Assembly (NCBI RefSeq): GCF_010183535.1
Contig: NC_071333.1
Location: 4,462,587-4,526,586 of the forward strand
Origin: Caenorhabditis remanei
Lineage: Eukaryota; Nematoda; Chromadorea; Rhabditida; Rhabditidae
Length of the DNA stretch: 64,000 nucleotides
Reading direction: 5' to 3'
Every line of letters starts with the position of its first letter. Positions within the stretch are counted from its first letter, which is position 1. The notes under the pieces were generated by a model that saw only the letters and a list, made by a program, of their open reading frames with translations, had not been told where the DNA came from and made no database searches. A program made the position numbers and the translations under genes. Below, one piece after another: positions 32,048-43,372 of the stretch.

Positions 32048-33742
32048 CTGAAAAATTAGTTCAAACAGTGATCAAAAGATTAGTCTGAAACTTACAATCT
32101 CGAATAGCATCTTTGTTTTCAAACAAATACAAAAGTTACACACTAATATAGCTGAATAAAATATAAAAACAAAGAATGTTTAGAATTTTAAAATAATCAG
32201 TTGTTTTTGTTTTTATTTCGACGTCTATCCATTAAGACATCCTGAGGTTAAACTGGCGTGGATTTGCCTGTTTGGAGAAGAGAAAAGATGAGAGATATAA
32301 AGATTGCCTGGTACATCCCACTTCCTCTCGCAGCAACTGACGTTTTGAAATGTGTCCAGATGGCATGTGGTGCGAGAGAACAACAGAACACTATGAGACC
32401 AGTATGATTTATCAAATTGAATCAGGGAGTATTTGAAAATGAAAACTGACTGATAATGAAGTCTAACAAAACAGTTAATTGGAAATGTTCAAAAACAGAA
32501 GCTCACCTATTTCTGTGTACTTTACAGGAGGGAATTCTTTAAAAGATACAGAACAGATTCATGACGAAAACCTTCATGACGAAATATAGTAACAAGTTTT
32601 AATCTCAGTGCTAGTTGTTCATATAATTTTCTTTAAATGTTCTCAAAATTTCCAAAGAATTAAAACTAATATCAAGCCCTCCAATGATTATCTCACTTTA
32701 ACTCCGTTCTCCCAGTTTTTTCCATTTCTTTCTCCAAATCTCATCTCAAGATCATTTCTCGTTCTCTTTTCTCAGCTTAGGTTTTCGAGAAAAATTGCAC
32801 CTCTCTCATTCTCCCTCTCATTGTGTTCTCACCATCATCAATTTCCGTTTTATGAGATATCAAGCGAGAAGAGACCAAAAAGTGACAGAGAAAATGAAAA
32901 ATGACTTCTTGCTATACGAGATGAGGTTGAAGACAGGGTTTCCAAAAATTGCGAATATTACAAACAGGCATTGAATATATATTTGTGTTCTCTGTGTCAT
33001 CTCACCAAGCGATTGGTTTTTGGGAAGCGTGCTCAACCAACAACCTCTTATTATAAAAAGAGTGGTTTGATAAAAAAGGATTTTTCTAAAGTTTGCAGTG
33101 TTATTTTAAGTTTCGGAAAGTTTTCTTTCTACAGAATATTTTTCTAGTACAGTCCGTTTGAGTCTCTATTTACCGGAATGGTAAACTCATCAAAGTTTTT
33201 ATCAGATAAGAAATCAGCTACGTCATTTTTGCACAGTGTTGGAGCGGATGATAGGAGTCTATTGACATATGTTGTATGGATAATAAACTATTTAGTTATT
33301 TAAATTTGAAACAATCTTATTTCAAAGTTTCCGAATGATTGCTCCCTAGTTTTTGGAAAAATCTATAAATTTGGGATAATACTTATGGTGTTTAATGTTT
33401 GCTGTGGTTGCTATTGATATTGAATACTTAATTTTTCCGAACTATTTCAGAACGGAACTTGATGATTTTTGGGTTTTTGACATGTTCCACAAAAGATGTT
33501 TATTAGGCTAGACAACGTTCAAGAGTGCTAGTTTTTCACGTAACTCCGCCTCTCATTCAATTTTTAGAAATGAACTCTAACATTGGCCAAAAAAGAAAGA
33601 CTTTATTCAGCCTAGGAAATAAAAGCTGCCGTTATCTCACTCTGCTTGCAAATTTCTAGATAATCGGTCACTAATATGTATATCTAACAATCTAACAAAA
33701 AGCGTTATATTATTATTTCCGTTCAAATCAACATTTTTCAGA
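32048..33742. other. Intergenic stretch
   Basis: One plus-strand ORF (32608-32904) is rich in Ser, Phe and Leu from T/C-rich sequence and lacks splice support. An AAATTTTTCAG-type acceptor lies directly before the gene at 33743. No other gene recognised. Confidence 0.4.
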
Positions 33743-34674
33743 ATGGGAGTTGTAAAACATTTGCTTTTATTTTTCCTACTGACCAGTTTCGGAGAAATTG
33801 CAAAATGTGGCAACAATCTAATGTCAACCGAGCAAGACGACGGTTTCAATCAAAGAATGAAGGAAAGATTCGATAATGTTTTTACCTCGAAGTACCCCAA
33901 TCCGCACTCTATGATCTATTACGGAGGTGTCCTAAAATGTGACAAGCCTGTGTTCTGTGCAACAATATATTATTCTTTACTAGGATCGTAAGTCATCTAT
34001 GTTACAATACAACTTTAAAATTTTTCTGATTTTCAGCGTTGTTATGCGTGTTCCTCCACATTGCACCAACAGAACAGTTCTTGAACATGAAGCTCTTGTA
34101 ATCTATGACACTGCCTACAGTATGCGAGACACCACTAGAATATCATACGTCGGTGGTTTCAATTTTCGAGTGAGGGTGATGGATATATTGATTCCGGATG
34201 TCAGAATTACCCATAACTGTGGCAGCGCTCAATTAATACAAGAAAATCATCAATTGGACAAAATTGATAGGACAAAACGGTAATCATTTTTTGAAATTTA
34301 GTTTACCATCTACCTCATAAAATTCAAGATCACAAAATCAAATATATGCAATCAGTTTGTCAGAAAAGGATACTGGTGTTGTTGGAGAAAAATTTAAAAA
34401 CGACTACAAAAGAACGAATTTTGATAAGGACCAGATGACTGCGGAATGGATTCATGATATGGATGTCACAGGAAACAGAAAGTTAGACACACAAATGAGA
34501 ACCTATCGGAAGGCTCGCTATCTCCCAAAAAGTGATGACCATGTCTGCCGAGTGACTAGGAACATCCAAAAAATTGATCTGTTCTGGATGACAGTAATGG
34601 ACACCGTCACTCAGGATGTTTTTGATGTGCTGTTCACAAGAATGGCTCAACGTGATCTATTGTATCTTTGTTGA
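33743..34674 (+). CDS. Secreted, divergent transthyretin-like (TTL) protein
   Basis: Three exons (33743-33987, 34037-34279, 34356-34674) join in frame to 268 residues. A signal peptide (about residues 1-22) is followed by a Cys-containing strand (GGVLKCDKPVFCATIYYSL) and the TTL-like motif IPDVRITHNC. The two introns are phase 2 and correspond to the first and third introns of the paralogues at 558 and 62616, with the phase-0 intron missing. The C-terminal ~130 residues are long and charged, well beyond a normal TTL domain of about 130-150 residues. The start directly follows a TTTTTCAG acceptor. Function unknown; TTL assignment rests on motif and intron pattern. Confidence 0.65.
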
Positions 34675-34953
34675 TACTTGTTTTGGGACTATTTCGAAAT
34701 ATAAAATATTCTGCCTGTTTTCAACTGTCAAACTTTTTCAAAGAAGAGCGCAAATTTTCAGATTCAAACTATTACTATTAGTAATTAATATATTATCATA
34801 ACACTAGTAACAATATACAAAGTCGATTCCTATTTTTGTGAGATTCCGATAATTTGTTATTTCAATCGAGTTAACTGTAGTATGAGTTTTTACTATTATT
34901 CAGTGTTCACCCTGTATTATCTAAGCTGTTCATTCAGAAACCCATCAAATTCC

Positions 34954-36002
34954 TCAAAAAAAAGTGAGCTCTCGCAAGGCCAATTGCAAATTCCCTGTGA
35001 TGTTAAACGCAGATAAGATTTTATATACCGGCTCAAGATCGGGTAGTGAACTCATTAATGTAAATATCTTACAGGGGAAGTCTTTGGAGACGCCACTTTC
35101 AAACGACCTATAAATTTGGACATAGGTACATTCGACTACGCAGATTCCATTTCTGCAGTCAAAAGGCTGAGTAGAAAATAATAAAATTCCGGAACCAGCC
35201 AAAAAAAAGAGAAAGACTAGTGGACAAATGTTCTCAGAAACTATGGACAAAATAGAATGCTCAAGAAAAATCTGTCTCTCTTCTGACATAGCTTGTTCCT
35301 GACAGATCCAGAAGACGAGTAGGATGGCGGAGGATTACTGGAACGCTCAGAAAATCTCTGGCCAGGCTCACAGAAAGGGACAACGTGATCATCCTCATTA
35401 TCGGACGAATCGGAATATATTTGTGGTTGAGGCTGATCTCCAATCAAAGATAATAAAAAATATTGCGTTTATTTATTATTTGAGAACATTTTTACCTGAA
35501 TACAATTTTGAGATGAGCAATATGCCACAAGGAGTGAATCCAGATGATGGTTCCGATAAGTTTGGATTATTGTGAGAACATCCCTACAGTAATTGTAGAT
35601 GAAGTAGATGAGTATGATACTCATCAGAATCATTGAAAAATATCATGTATTGTTGTCTCGAACTAGATTTAGCAACAAACCACAAACTGTTTCTACGGTC
35701 TTTTTTAACTTCTGTGTTACCTGCTCGATATGCTTCTTCATCAAAGCCTCATCGATAGAGATTGTACTTTCAGGAAGCGTTATTTCTGGTTTCATTCCAT
35801 CTTCCACGCAAACTGGAACATTTCAGTTTATATGACATTTAGCGTTTGATGGGCAATAAGCAATCTATCAACATCTTGATTTCACCGAATGTTCAGTGCA
35901 CCCATCACGACAGTTGCATCCGATGATTTTGGTGCTGGATTCTGTGTAGCCGTGAGGGTAATCACACGTGTTACCAAGAATGAAGTCTCTGGTGTTCGCC
36001 AT
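34954..36002 (-). pseudogene. Ankyrin-like membrane protein gene remnant
   Basis: Exon-like segments read in order on the minus strand: 36002-35888 (Cys-rich, GCNCRDGCTEHS), 35812-35721 (ITLPESTISIDEALMKKHIE), 35583-35496 (NPNLSEPSSGFTPCGILLI, ankyrin-repeat-like), and 35437 onward (acidic, with a PPSY motif). A final segment ending at 34954 has a membrane span (CPLVFLFFLAGSGILLF). The second and third join in phase and the third can join the fourth, but the first junction fails and a one-base shift separates the PPSY segment from the membrane span. So the gene is broken, or two small introns are unusual. Family assignment is tentative. Confidence 0.35.
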
Positions 36003-36007
36003 TTGCA

Positions 36008-36285
36008 GGTGTTTTGCAATTTTAAGATTTGGTCCAAGTGGAGTTTTTTGTCAAAACGGTTCTGTTCATAACTCGGTCAGTTTTGGTTCGAGTCACCGAG
36101 ATTTTTATACCATAAGAAAGCGCGCATTTGTCTCTATCGAAATGATCCAGTTCAAAAAAATTCTGTACAAAAATGAAGTTGTGATGCACGTTTGAGACAA
36201 TTTTAAAATTTGGTCCAAGTGGAGTTTTCTGTCAAAACGGTTCTGTTCATAACTCGGTCAGCTTTGATTCGAGTCACCGAGGGCG
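36008..36285. repeat. Two-copy direct repeat, 182-bp period
   Basis: AATTTGGTCCAAGTGGAGTT or AGATTTGGTCCAAGTGGAG, then GTCAAAACGGTTCTGTTCAT and AACTCGGTCAG, occur near 36015 and 36197. A plus-strand Cys-rich open stretch just downstream (about 36340-36420) contains a stop before it and was not called a gene. Confidence 0.75.
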
Positions 36286-36686
36286 CCCGACGAGAAGACT
36301 CAATGGAAAATTTGAATTGCCCCAGCCTCGCAGATGCTTAGGATTCCAACTGCGTTTTCGATGAACAACTCTGCAGATGCATCATGACGGGACCTGCCTA
36401 TTTTTGCCTTTGTGAGCATTTGGATTTGAAGAAAATTCTTGCAAGCATATTCTCCCGTTCAGTCTTTGTAAAAGATCGCGATATCAGAGAAAAGGAGACC
36501 ATATTTCGGTAAAGATTAAGTTTTGTTTTTTCTTGTTTATTATTTTTGTAATTACTTCTTTTGTACATAATTCCTCACATCACCTCTTTCCTTTTTTACA
36601 ATTGCATTTTTTCCTACTGGTATTCTGTTGTTTCGATGACTTAGGCTCCTCTTGGTCTAAGTGACCAACCACCCTTCGGATTTTTC

Positions 36687-36855
36687 TAACTAGGGAAGAA
36701 TCCTGAGTCGAGATGGAGTTACGGGTCGAGACCTATGTAGTTGGAAAGCTTGAGTTGTGAAACTTCCAAAACAGTTTTCAAATTTTGCCGAATGCCTCTA
36801 GGAATCGAGAGAAATTAGTTCAAAGTTCAGCTCTGATCTCGATTCTTAACCATAT
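36687..36855. repeat. Diverged half of the CTAGGGAAG palindrome family
   Basis: CTAGGGAAG, GGAGTTACGGGTCGAGACCTA and GTTGGAAAGCTTGAG match the left arm of the element at 61742-62110 (there GGAGTTATGAGCCGTGACC and GTTGGAAAGCTGAG). The second arm is missing here. Only the first 20 bases of each block were compared closely. Confidence 0.5.
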
Positions 36856-36920
36856 GAATCGTCCGAGTAGAGAATGAAGTTGAGCTACTTTCCTCACTCC
36901 CCAGATAATCACCTTTTCAA

Positions 36921-36991
36921 CCGTTGGTTGGTCGAGTGGGTAAGAGGTTGGGTCCGGAGGCAAGAGGTCTGGGTTCTGTTCCTCTGGGCGC
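36921..36991 (+). other. tRNA-like sequence
   Basis: Contains a D-arm-like GGTCGAGTGGGTAAGAGG and a B-box-like GGGTTCTGTTCC, followed by a T-rich stretch at 36998 like a Pol III terminator. The acceptor and anticodon stems do not close convincingly. It could be a decayed tRNA, a tRNA-derived repeat, or one of the unusual long-variable-arm nematode tRNAs. Confidence 0.35.
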
Positions 36992-37506
36992 TATTTGTTT
37001 TTTTCTTTTTTCTTTTTTGATTTTCTCCTTTCTGGATATGGATTTTCTGTATTTTTATTGTTCTTCATGAGGTTTTATCGAAAAATACACAAAAGTAATC
37101 TTCGCAAAATTATCAGCAAATTTCAGAAATAAGCTTTTTCGTATCCTTTCACTGATCAAAAAAGGAGAAAAAAACTTACTTTTTCACAAAGAACCATCTC
37201 TCTTACAGTCTCTAGTACATATAAAAGAAGCTGCCTTCCGTCCCTTTTCCTCATTTTGTCTCCTAATCAAAAATATTTGGTTTACTCTCTCCAATTTTCT
37301 ATTTTTTCTTCTTTTTTGCGCCATCATCGTTTTTTCCCCTGATTTCTCGATTTCGAGTGTCACCGGGTTCCAACTACAGTAGCGAGCGTAAATGAGTGCA
37401 GATTTATACTTTCATGTGTAGCTCTGCTGAATCGTGTCCGTTTTTTTATTATTTTAGACATTTATTTTAGAAATGTACCTGAAATATACAGAAACAAGAA
37501 AATCTG

Positions 37507-37816
37507 CATTCTTGTCATTTGACGGGCCGACCAAGCGGATCGGCCCAGGTGGAAAATTTTTAGAAATTTTTGCACCCCAAAAATAACTTTCAAGTGCTTT
37601 TTTATCACTAAGTACACTGTAAAACTAATAAAAATCATCAAATCAGTCGAAATTTTGCAGAAAATGCCCCAAAAACCACTTTTTCGAAAATTACTGCTAA
37701 GAAAAACATGTTTTTCGAAAAAAAATGGGCTTCAGCCGGGAAGACCGGTAGCTAACTGACCGGGCCGGGCCGGTGAAAATTTGGAAATCGACCCGGCTCG
37801 GCCCGTGACAAGAATG
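37507..37816. mobile_element. Short inverted-repeat element with GGGCCG-rich ends
   Basis: CATTCTTGTCA at 37507-37517 recurs inverted at 37806-37816, each followed inward by GC-rich GGGCCG blocks in an AT-rich surround. Related GGCCGGCCCGTGACAAG sequence lies inside the hAT-type element at 48040-48772. No coding potential. Confidence 0.55.
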
Positions 37817-39402
37817 AAAATCTGTTTTTTGAAACAATTCCGTTTCTGATTTTTTCGCCAATGGATTTTTCCTGATCATAATTTGAAAATTCAAAAAAAA
37901 AACCTTACATTTTTTTCTTGGAGTTATACAGTTTTTTGTTTCAAAATGTTGGAAAACACTTAAGAAACAAAAAAATTAAGTTAAATCGGCTTTTCATCCC
38001 TCGAGTATCGTTCTAGAGCTCCAGAAGTCAGATGTAATTTTCATATCTAATCAAAAATAGCTTCACATTAATCAAAACGTGTGCCAAAATATGTGTGTAG
38101 AGTTTTTTCTATATTGAAAATTACAATTTAAAAAAAAACCTTTTCAAAATTTTTTAAACTCCCATTCTCTTCACTCACAGTGCCAAACATTTTTTATTCC
38201 CATTTTTCTTCAATTTCCAATATTTTCTGGCTATAAAACGAACAAAGAAAAGAGACATGTGTTTTATTACGTGTGTTAAAACATTTTGTATACAGTTTTT
38301 GAAAGGTATATTTGTCGGTTTCAAGACCATTTTCTGGAATAGCAAATAAGTTTCTCGGTGTTTAGTGTTGTTTAATCTTTCTATTTGCAATTATTCTTCT
38401 GGAATGTTAAGTAGTCTCTGCTGTATACTAATTTTGATCGATTGAATTATGGATAGCACGAAAAATTATATGGAAATGGACACATAGGGGTCAATTCATT
38501 ATAAATATTCTTGATTAGTTGCATTTGAGACCTTTTCTCTATTATTTTTTTGAATACTCTATTTATCAACTTTGAAAAAGTCAAAATTGAGCTTTCAAAT
38601 TATTAATGAGTTCTCTGAAAATAATGATAGAACAATGACTCGAAGAAAAATGAGAGGTGGTGGGCTTTTAGTGTAGTTTAGAAAAATGGTATACTTTCTC
38701 AACGGCTTCGGCACACGGATACTAATCAGCCGGTTTTTTTTTAGTAAAATATGAAGATCATCAGTGGGCGCATTTGCTTTTAATTTTTGTATCAATTGTT
38801 TAGTGTGCTTCTTTTGGAGAGTGTTTCTAATGAAAAGTGCGCTTCCATTTCTCAACTGATTTTTTTCAGCGGATGTGAATGAAAATAAGAATAACAATGG
38901 AAAACAGCTAAATTTTCATAAAAATCCAACATCCCCTTTTTAACGTCAAGATCATTTTTTTCTGCCAAAAACTCAAAATTTTTGGATTTTTCCCAGTGTT
39001 CATGACCTCGGATGGGCTATTAACAGAGAGTGCTTTCCAATTAAAAGGAGCGCTTCTGTTTTTCAAAATAGCTTTAAAAATTCGTTAGTGTTAGAGACGA
39101 TTCCATTAGACGGGATCAGAGGGAATACAGTGTTTCAATTTTTTGCACAGACCTTTTCCATAGTTTTATAGACGTTCAATTTAAACATATAAATACTGTG
39201 AATTTTGTGTTGCAACCGAAAAGTTCGATGAAAAACACCTCTTTGCTAATTAAAAAAATGAAGACAACTTTAAACTAATTTATCTGTACAATAATTTCTC
39301 AATCTCTGTGAGATTTATTGCGCCTGTTTTACAAACCACACTCCACCATCTCTCCTCTTTTCCTCCCCTTCTTTTAGTACTTCTCGCTATCTTTTTTCCA
39401 AC
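37817..39402. other. Intergenic stretch
   Basis: AT-rich with long T- and A-runs. Minus-strand ORFs at 38175-38390 and 38595-38897 are Lys/Phe-rich, lack splice or start context, and are not called. The ~90 bases before the tRNA are pyrimidine-rich. Confidence 0.4.
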
Positions 39403-39524
39403 GCACGGATGGCCGAGTGGTCTAAGGCGCCAGACTCAAGCGTATATTGCTTGCCTCAAGTTCGAGGTCTACTGGGTGTTCTGGTACTCGTATGGGTGCG
39501 TGGGTTCGAATCCCACTTCGTGCA
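39403..39524 (+). tRNA. tRNA-Leu (CAA) with an intron
   Basis: Acceptor GCACGGA pairs with TTCGTGC, with discriminator A at 39524. The D-arm GGCCGAGTGGTCTAAGGCG, the long variable arm (GGTACTCGTATGGGTGC) and the T-arm GGGTTCGAATCC fit a class II leucine tRNA. The anticodon stem CCAGA/TTCTGG brackets CTCAAG with anticodon CAA. An intron of about 38 nt interrupts just 3' of the anticodon, as in other eukaryotic tRNA-Leu(CAA) genes. A T-rich terminator follows from 39533. Confidence 0.93.
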
Positions 39525-39731
39525 AATATTTTCTTATTTTTTCATATAGATTTCTCTATCACTCCTGAATTCATCTAGATAAAATGTGACATTATTTTGT
39601 TATGGAATATTCCGTTAAAAAGACATCGAAAACATTTTAATCTTGTATTCTTCACAATTTCCGGTTTATTCTCTTATTTCGAATCTGTTCGATAAAATTT
39701 ATGTTACAGTGTTCTTCGTTCCACCAATCGT

Positions 39732-41179
39732 ATGATGGCATCCACTTCAGCCCAACCACCGCTTGAGGAAGAAGACCAATATTTTTTACAATCGATCCCG
39801 TTATTGCTTTTCCAGTTCAGGGTGAGCTATTCGTGTTACTCTCACTTATATGTTTCTGAGTTCCTTGTGAATAAAAACATTTTTTAGATTTACAAACTGG
39901 CGTTGACTGGAGGACCGTGCTCAGGAAAGACGACCGCCTTGGTTGGTTTATCCTCTGAAGATCTTTACCATATTATTATTTTTCAGAAAAAACTCGCCTC
40001 TTTTTTCAGAAATTTGGGATGGCTTGTTTATACTGTTGCAGAAGCAGCTACTGTTCTTCTAGGAGGGGGAATCAAATTCTCGGATCTCGGCGAAGACCAA
40101 GTATATGGCTTTCAACAGGATCTTCTTGCCACGATGTTGCAAATAGAGAGGACATACTTCAGACTGGCAGATTCATTCAAAAACAAAACAAATGTCTTGA
40201 TTATCTGCGACCGGGGTGCAATGGATCCTTCTGCTTATTGTTCAACTGACGACTGGATCAATATGCTCGACGAATTGAAACTCAACCAAGTTGATCTCCT
40301 AAGCAGCCGATATGATCAGGTAGTACATCTGGTCACTGCCGCCATTGGAGCTGAGGATCATTACACATTGGAGAACAACGAGGCAAGAAATGAGAATCTT
40401 CAGCATGCAGTAGATCTCGACCGGAAAACGAGATCATGTTGGATTGGACACCCAAATTTCAGCATCATCGACAATAACGTTGCAAGTTTTGATGAGAAAG
40501 TCAACAAGCTTATTCAGGTTTGTCAGAAATTACAAACTTCCCAAGTGATTGTTTTTTTCTAGATTGTTTGCGACCGCATTGGAATCCCAAGTCACGGTGT
40601 TGCTGAAGGGTCAATGAAAAGAAAGTGGCTTGTGGAAAACGTCGACTGGAACAACTTTGGAGTATTTGAGGAGTTCGAAATCGAACATTTTTATTTGGTG
40701 TCCACTGACGCTAAAGTTCAGCAACGTGTTCGTCGTCGCACTCAAAACGGTCATTGTACGTTCACATTGACCAGTCGTGAATACCAGAAGACATCGGATG
40801 ACTACACAGAGACGAGGAAGAATATGAATAAGGAAGAATTCAACACACTCCTGAAAATAAAGGACAATGCAAGATCGTCGATTTTTAAGAATAGAAGATG
40901 TTTTATTCATGGATCTCTCTATTTCAAGTTGGATGCCTACTCGGACCCATTTCCTCCAAAAGCGAATGGAATCCCCTTGGTCTTCTTGGAAACACTCACT
41001 ACTGTCCCGAGAGGAACCGAAATCGCAGAAGAACTCATGCCCCCTTTTCTGGAAATTCGAAAGGTGAGAGAAAATTGTCTTTTTTCCAAGACAGGCAATC
41101 ATGAAATATTCATTTTCAGGAGATCACCGGAGACCCACAATACTCCATGCACTCATTATCCGAGTATCCAGAGGAATAA
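39732..41179 (+). CDS. P-loop NTPase of the Ttd14 / AAA_28 family
   Basis: Five exons (39732-39821, 39888-39941, 39987-40517, 40563-41063, 41120-41179) join in phase 0 to 411 residues. The Walker A motif is GGPCSGKT (residues 38-45) and the Walker B-like strand is VLIICDRG (118-125), followed by the family-typical AMDPSAY. Further family features are LLGGGIKFSDL, RYDQVVHLVTAAIGAEDHY and SCWIGHP. The C-terminal half has RVRRRTQNG and an acidic, strand-rich region resembling a CYTH-type fold (inference). The Drosophila relative Ttd14 binds GTP and phosphoinositides and is needed for TRPL channel trafficking, so a trafficking role is plausible here. The 45-nt third-exon intron is a multiple of three and open, but its removal restores the family spacing GKTTALKKLASFF. 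The polyadenylation signal is AATAAA near 41454. Confidence 0.88.
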
Positions 41180-41938
41180 ACACTCGACGCCTCTTGCTGA
41201 TAGTCGATGATTTTATGATGCAGGATTCAAACCAATTGTTGTATTGTTTTTTTTTAATTTCTCCATATCTAGTATTCTTTCTCCAAACTCCTGGTAAACA
41301 AAACCACTGGTAATAGTGACTGATTCTGAAAAATTTCCCTGTTTTTGAAACTTCCCTCTTGAGTTTTGTGTTTCATGTTTGTATATATATCCGGTTGTAT
41401 TCTAATTCTCTCCTTCCCTCATTTTCTTTTTGTATCTTAATTACTCGGAACTCCAATAAAATTTCAAAGTTGTTTCTGTGTTTTACGAGTAATTTTAGTT
41501 TTTTCCCACTGGGAACATCGGAACTCGACTTTTTTTTCAAAGTCCTTCATATCTGGAAGATAATGATTTTGATGATTTCTCAGATCTTGAAGAAACTTCA
41601 GCGTCAACACTACAACTTCTGTTCTTTTTGTTGAATTTCCACGCGAGATAGATTTCAAACGGGCACAGAATAGAATGATTTGTTGAAAACTCAAACATTT
41701 TGAAAATCTATCAACTGTATCCTTATTGCAATGTTCAGTTTTATCAAAATGGGAGGCCAGTCGTTCGACAATATCTTTCTAGACGGCTCCGTCCTCCCAC
41801 TGGAATAAAACCCACTATTTATCAGCGAGCCTAACCTACTATTATCACTTTTACTCTTCATTTCTCTTTTTTTTTTGTTTTTCTCACTGTTCCCATTTTC
41901 AATTTTTTTTTACATTTTCCTTATTTTTTATTTTCCAG

Positions 41939-42157
41939 ATGGGCCAGCGCAGGCTCTTTGCGAAATATCCAAAGAAGCCGGAGCCACTCCCAAAGAAGAA
42001 GAGGGAAGAATTTGTTGAGTGGACTCCCGATTATGTTTTCTGGCGTTGGCTTAAGTTAACTATCTTCTTTTCCATCACATTTCTTATCTTGTTCTACTAT
42101 GAAGAAGTCCATCTGGCTTCGGAGAGAAGAAAAAAGAGCAACAATGATGGTCTATAA
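41939..42157 (+). CDS. Small basic single-pass membrane protein
   Basis: Unspliced 72-residue ORF whose ATG immediately follows TTTTCCAG, a typical trans-splice acceptor. Basic Pro/Lys-rich N-terminus (KKPEPLPKKKREEF), a single membrane span (LTIFFSITFLILFYYEE region) and a charged tail SERRKKSNNDGL. AATAAA near 42211 supports the 3' end. It lies 760 bp after the Ttd14-like gene on the same strand, too far for a standard worm operon. The family is not recognised; a small mitochondrial or ER membrane subunit would fit the shape, but this is inference. Confidence 0.7.
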   Translation: MGQRRLFAKYPKKPEPLPKKKREEFVEWTPDYVFWRWLKLTIFFSITFLILFYYEEVHLASERRKKSNNDGL

Positions 42158-43168
42158 TTTTTCTTGTATTCTTTCTCGTGAGATGCTAAATGTGGTGGTC
42201 GGCGTACACTAATAAAACTGTTGTTAATATATTTCGTTAGAGTGTTCCTTCGAAGTTTTCAGAAAATCTGCCAATAAATTATATCAGTCAAAGTTTTCTT
42301 TTGTTTATTTATATTGGGACAAGAAAAAAATTACGAGGCGACTGATCTGGTTGTGGTGGGAAACAGTTTTTAATTTAGAAACAAAATAAAAACACTGAAC
42401 GGGCAAATGACAAGATGTAGGTTTCGGCTTCATAACTATACGACTTCGTATTTTCTCTAACATTATCAATTTTTGTCATACTACAAAAACAACCGACAGA
42501 AATTCCCTTGAAAGCCTGTCTGATTATAGTATTTATGATTTTGTGACTCAGCAACCTACCTTACTTAGAAAGAGTTTCAACACATTTTTGCGTTCTGTTC
42601 GAGGTATAGTAAATAACGATGCATATTTCCGAAAACAACGAAAAATGAATCATTTCATGATTGATTTCTGTCTTTTTTTTTAGAAAAGTCTGTCTACTCT
42701 CCAAAAATGACACTGTTTGGGAACTGTAAAGATTGCAAGCTTGAACATTTTATTATCTTTACAGAGCTTTTCAGACAAGACTCGTGAAAATCAAAAGAAT
42801 GATTAACAAAAAATCATCAAAATGTGGTACGTATCTCCAAATTGCTTTGATGTACATTTGGTGTTTTTGTTCTATATTTTTTTTTGTTTTTCCGTGAGAT
42901 CAGTCTGTATTATTCTCCCAATAAATTTTTTCATAATTCGAAACACGGACAACATTGCTACCGTTTCTAAGCAACCTTTTTAACTTCATCTAAAAAGGTT
43001 CTGTAGTGCGGCTGGAGGTTAAGTTATCATTTATTGGAAGATCAAATTAGATGTTCACCTCTGGGCTTTTATACCAAGCATAGAGGCGGAGCTTACAAAC
43101 AATAGAAAAGAAGATAGATGATGATTCAGCCAGACGGTGAACCATCAAAAAGCGGAAAGATAAAAGGG
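42158..43168. other. Intergenic stretch
   Basis: Holds the 3' flank of the small gene. No further gene recognised. Confidence 0.4.
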
Positions 43169-43372
43169 TCAAGACAAAGAAATTGTAACTATGACTCTTT
43201 CATCAACCAAAAAGATGCAATTCTGTAGAAATTGTATATCATCCTTTTCGAGTCTGCTCAAGTTTTCTACTATACAACATACTTTTTTGCCTATTTTATT
43301 TATTTCTTCATAAGAGTTTCCGTTTTTCAAACAATCAAAAAAACATTTTGGCAAAGATATTGTGTTTTTCAT
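43169..43372 (-). CDS. Hypothetical Cys-containing small protein or exon
   Basis: A 67-residue ORF preceded by ATGTTTCAG, so it may be a last exon. The product has cysteines in the pattern C-x3-C, CC and C (PKCFFDCLKNG, KKVCCIVENL, FLQNCIF) and a helical feel like small nematode Cys-rich secreted domains, but no signal peptide is present without an upstream exon. A diverged second copy of part of it is readable on the minus strand near 43700-43760 (NVSRPEKDEAL). Confidence 0.3.
   Translation of the reverse strand: MKNTISLPKCFFDCLKNGNSYEEINKIGKKVCCIVENLSRLEKDDIQFLQNCIFLVDERVIVTISLS

Noticed and set aside
32608..32904. 98-residue Ser/Phe/Leu-rich ORF
   Set aside because: Product of T/C-rich sequence; no splice support or domain.
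40611..41102. 163-residue minus-strand ORF
   Set aside because: Antisense shadow of exon 4 of the Ttd14-like gene.
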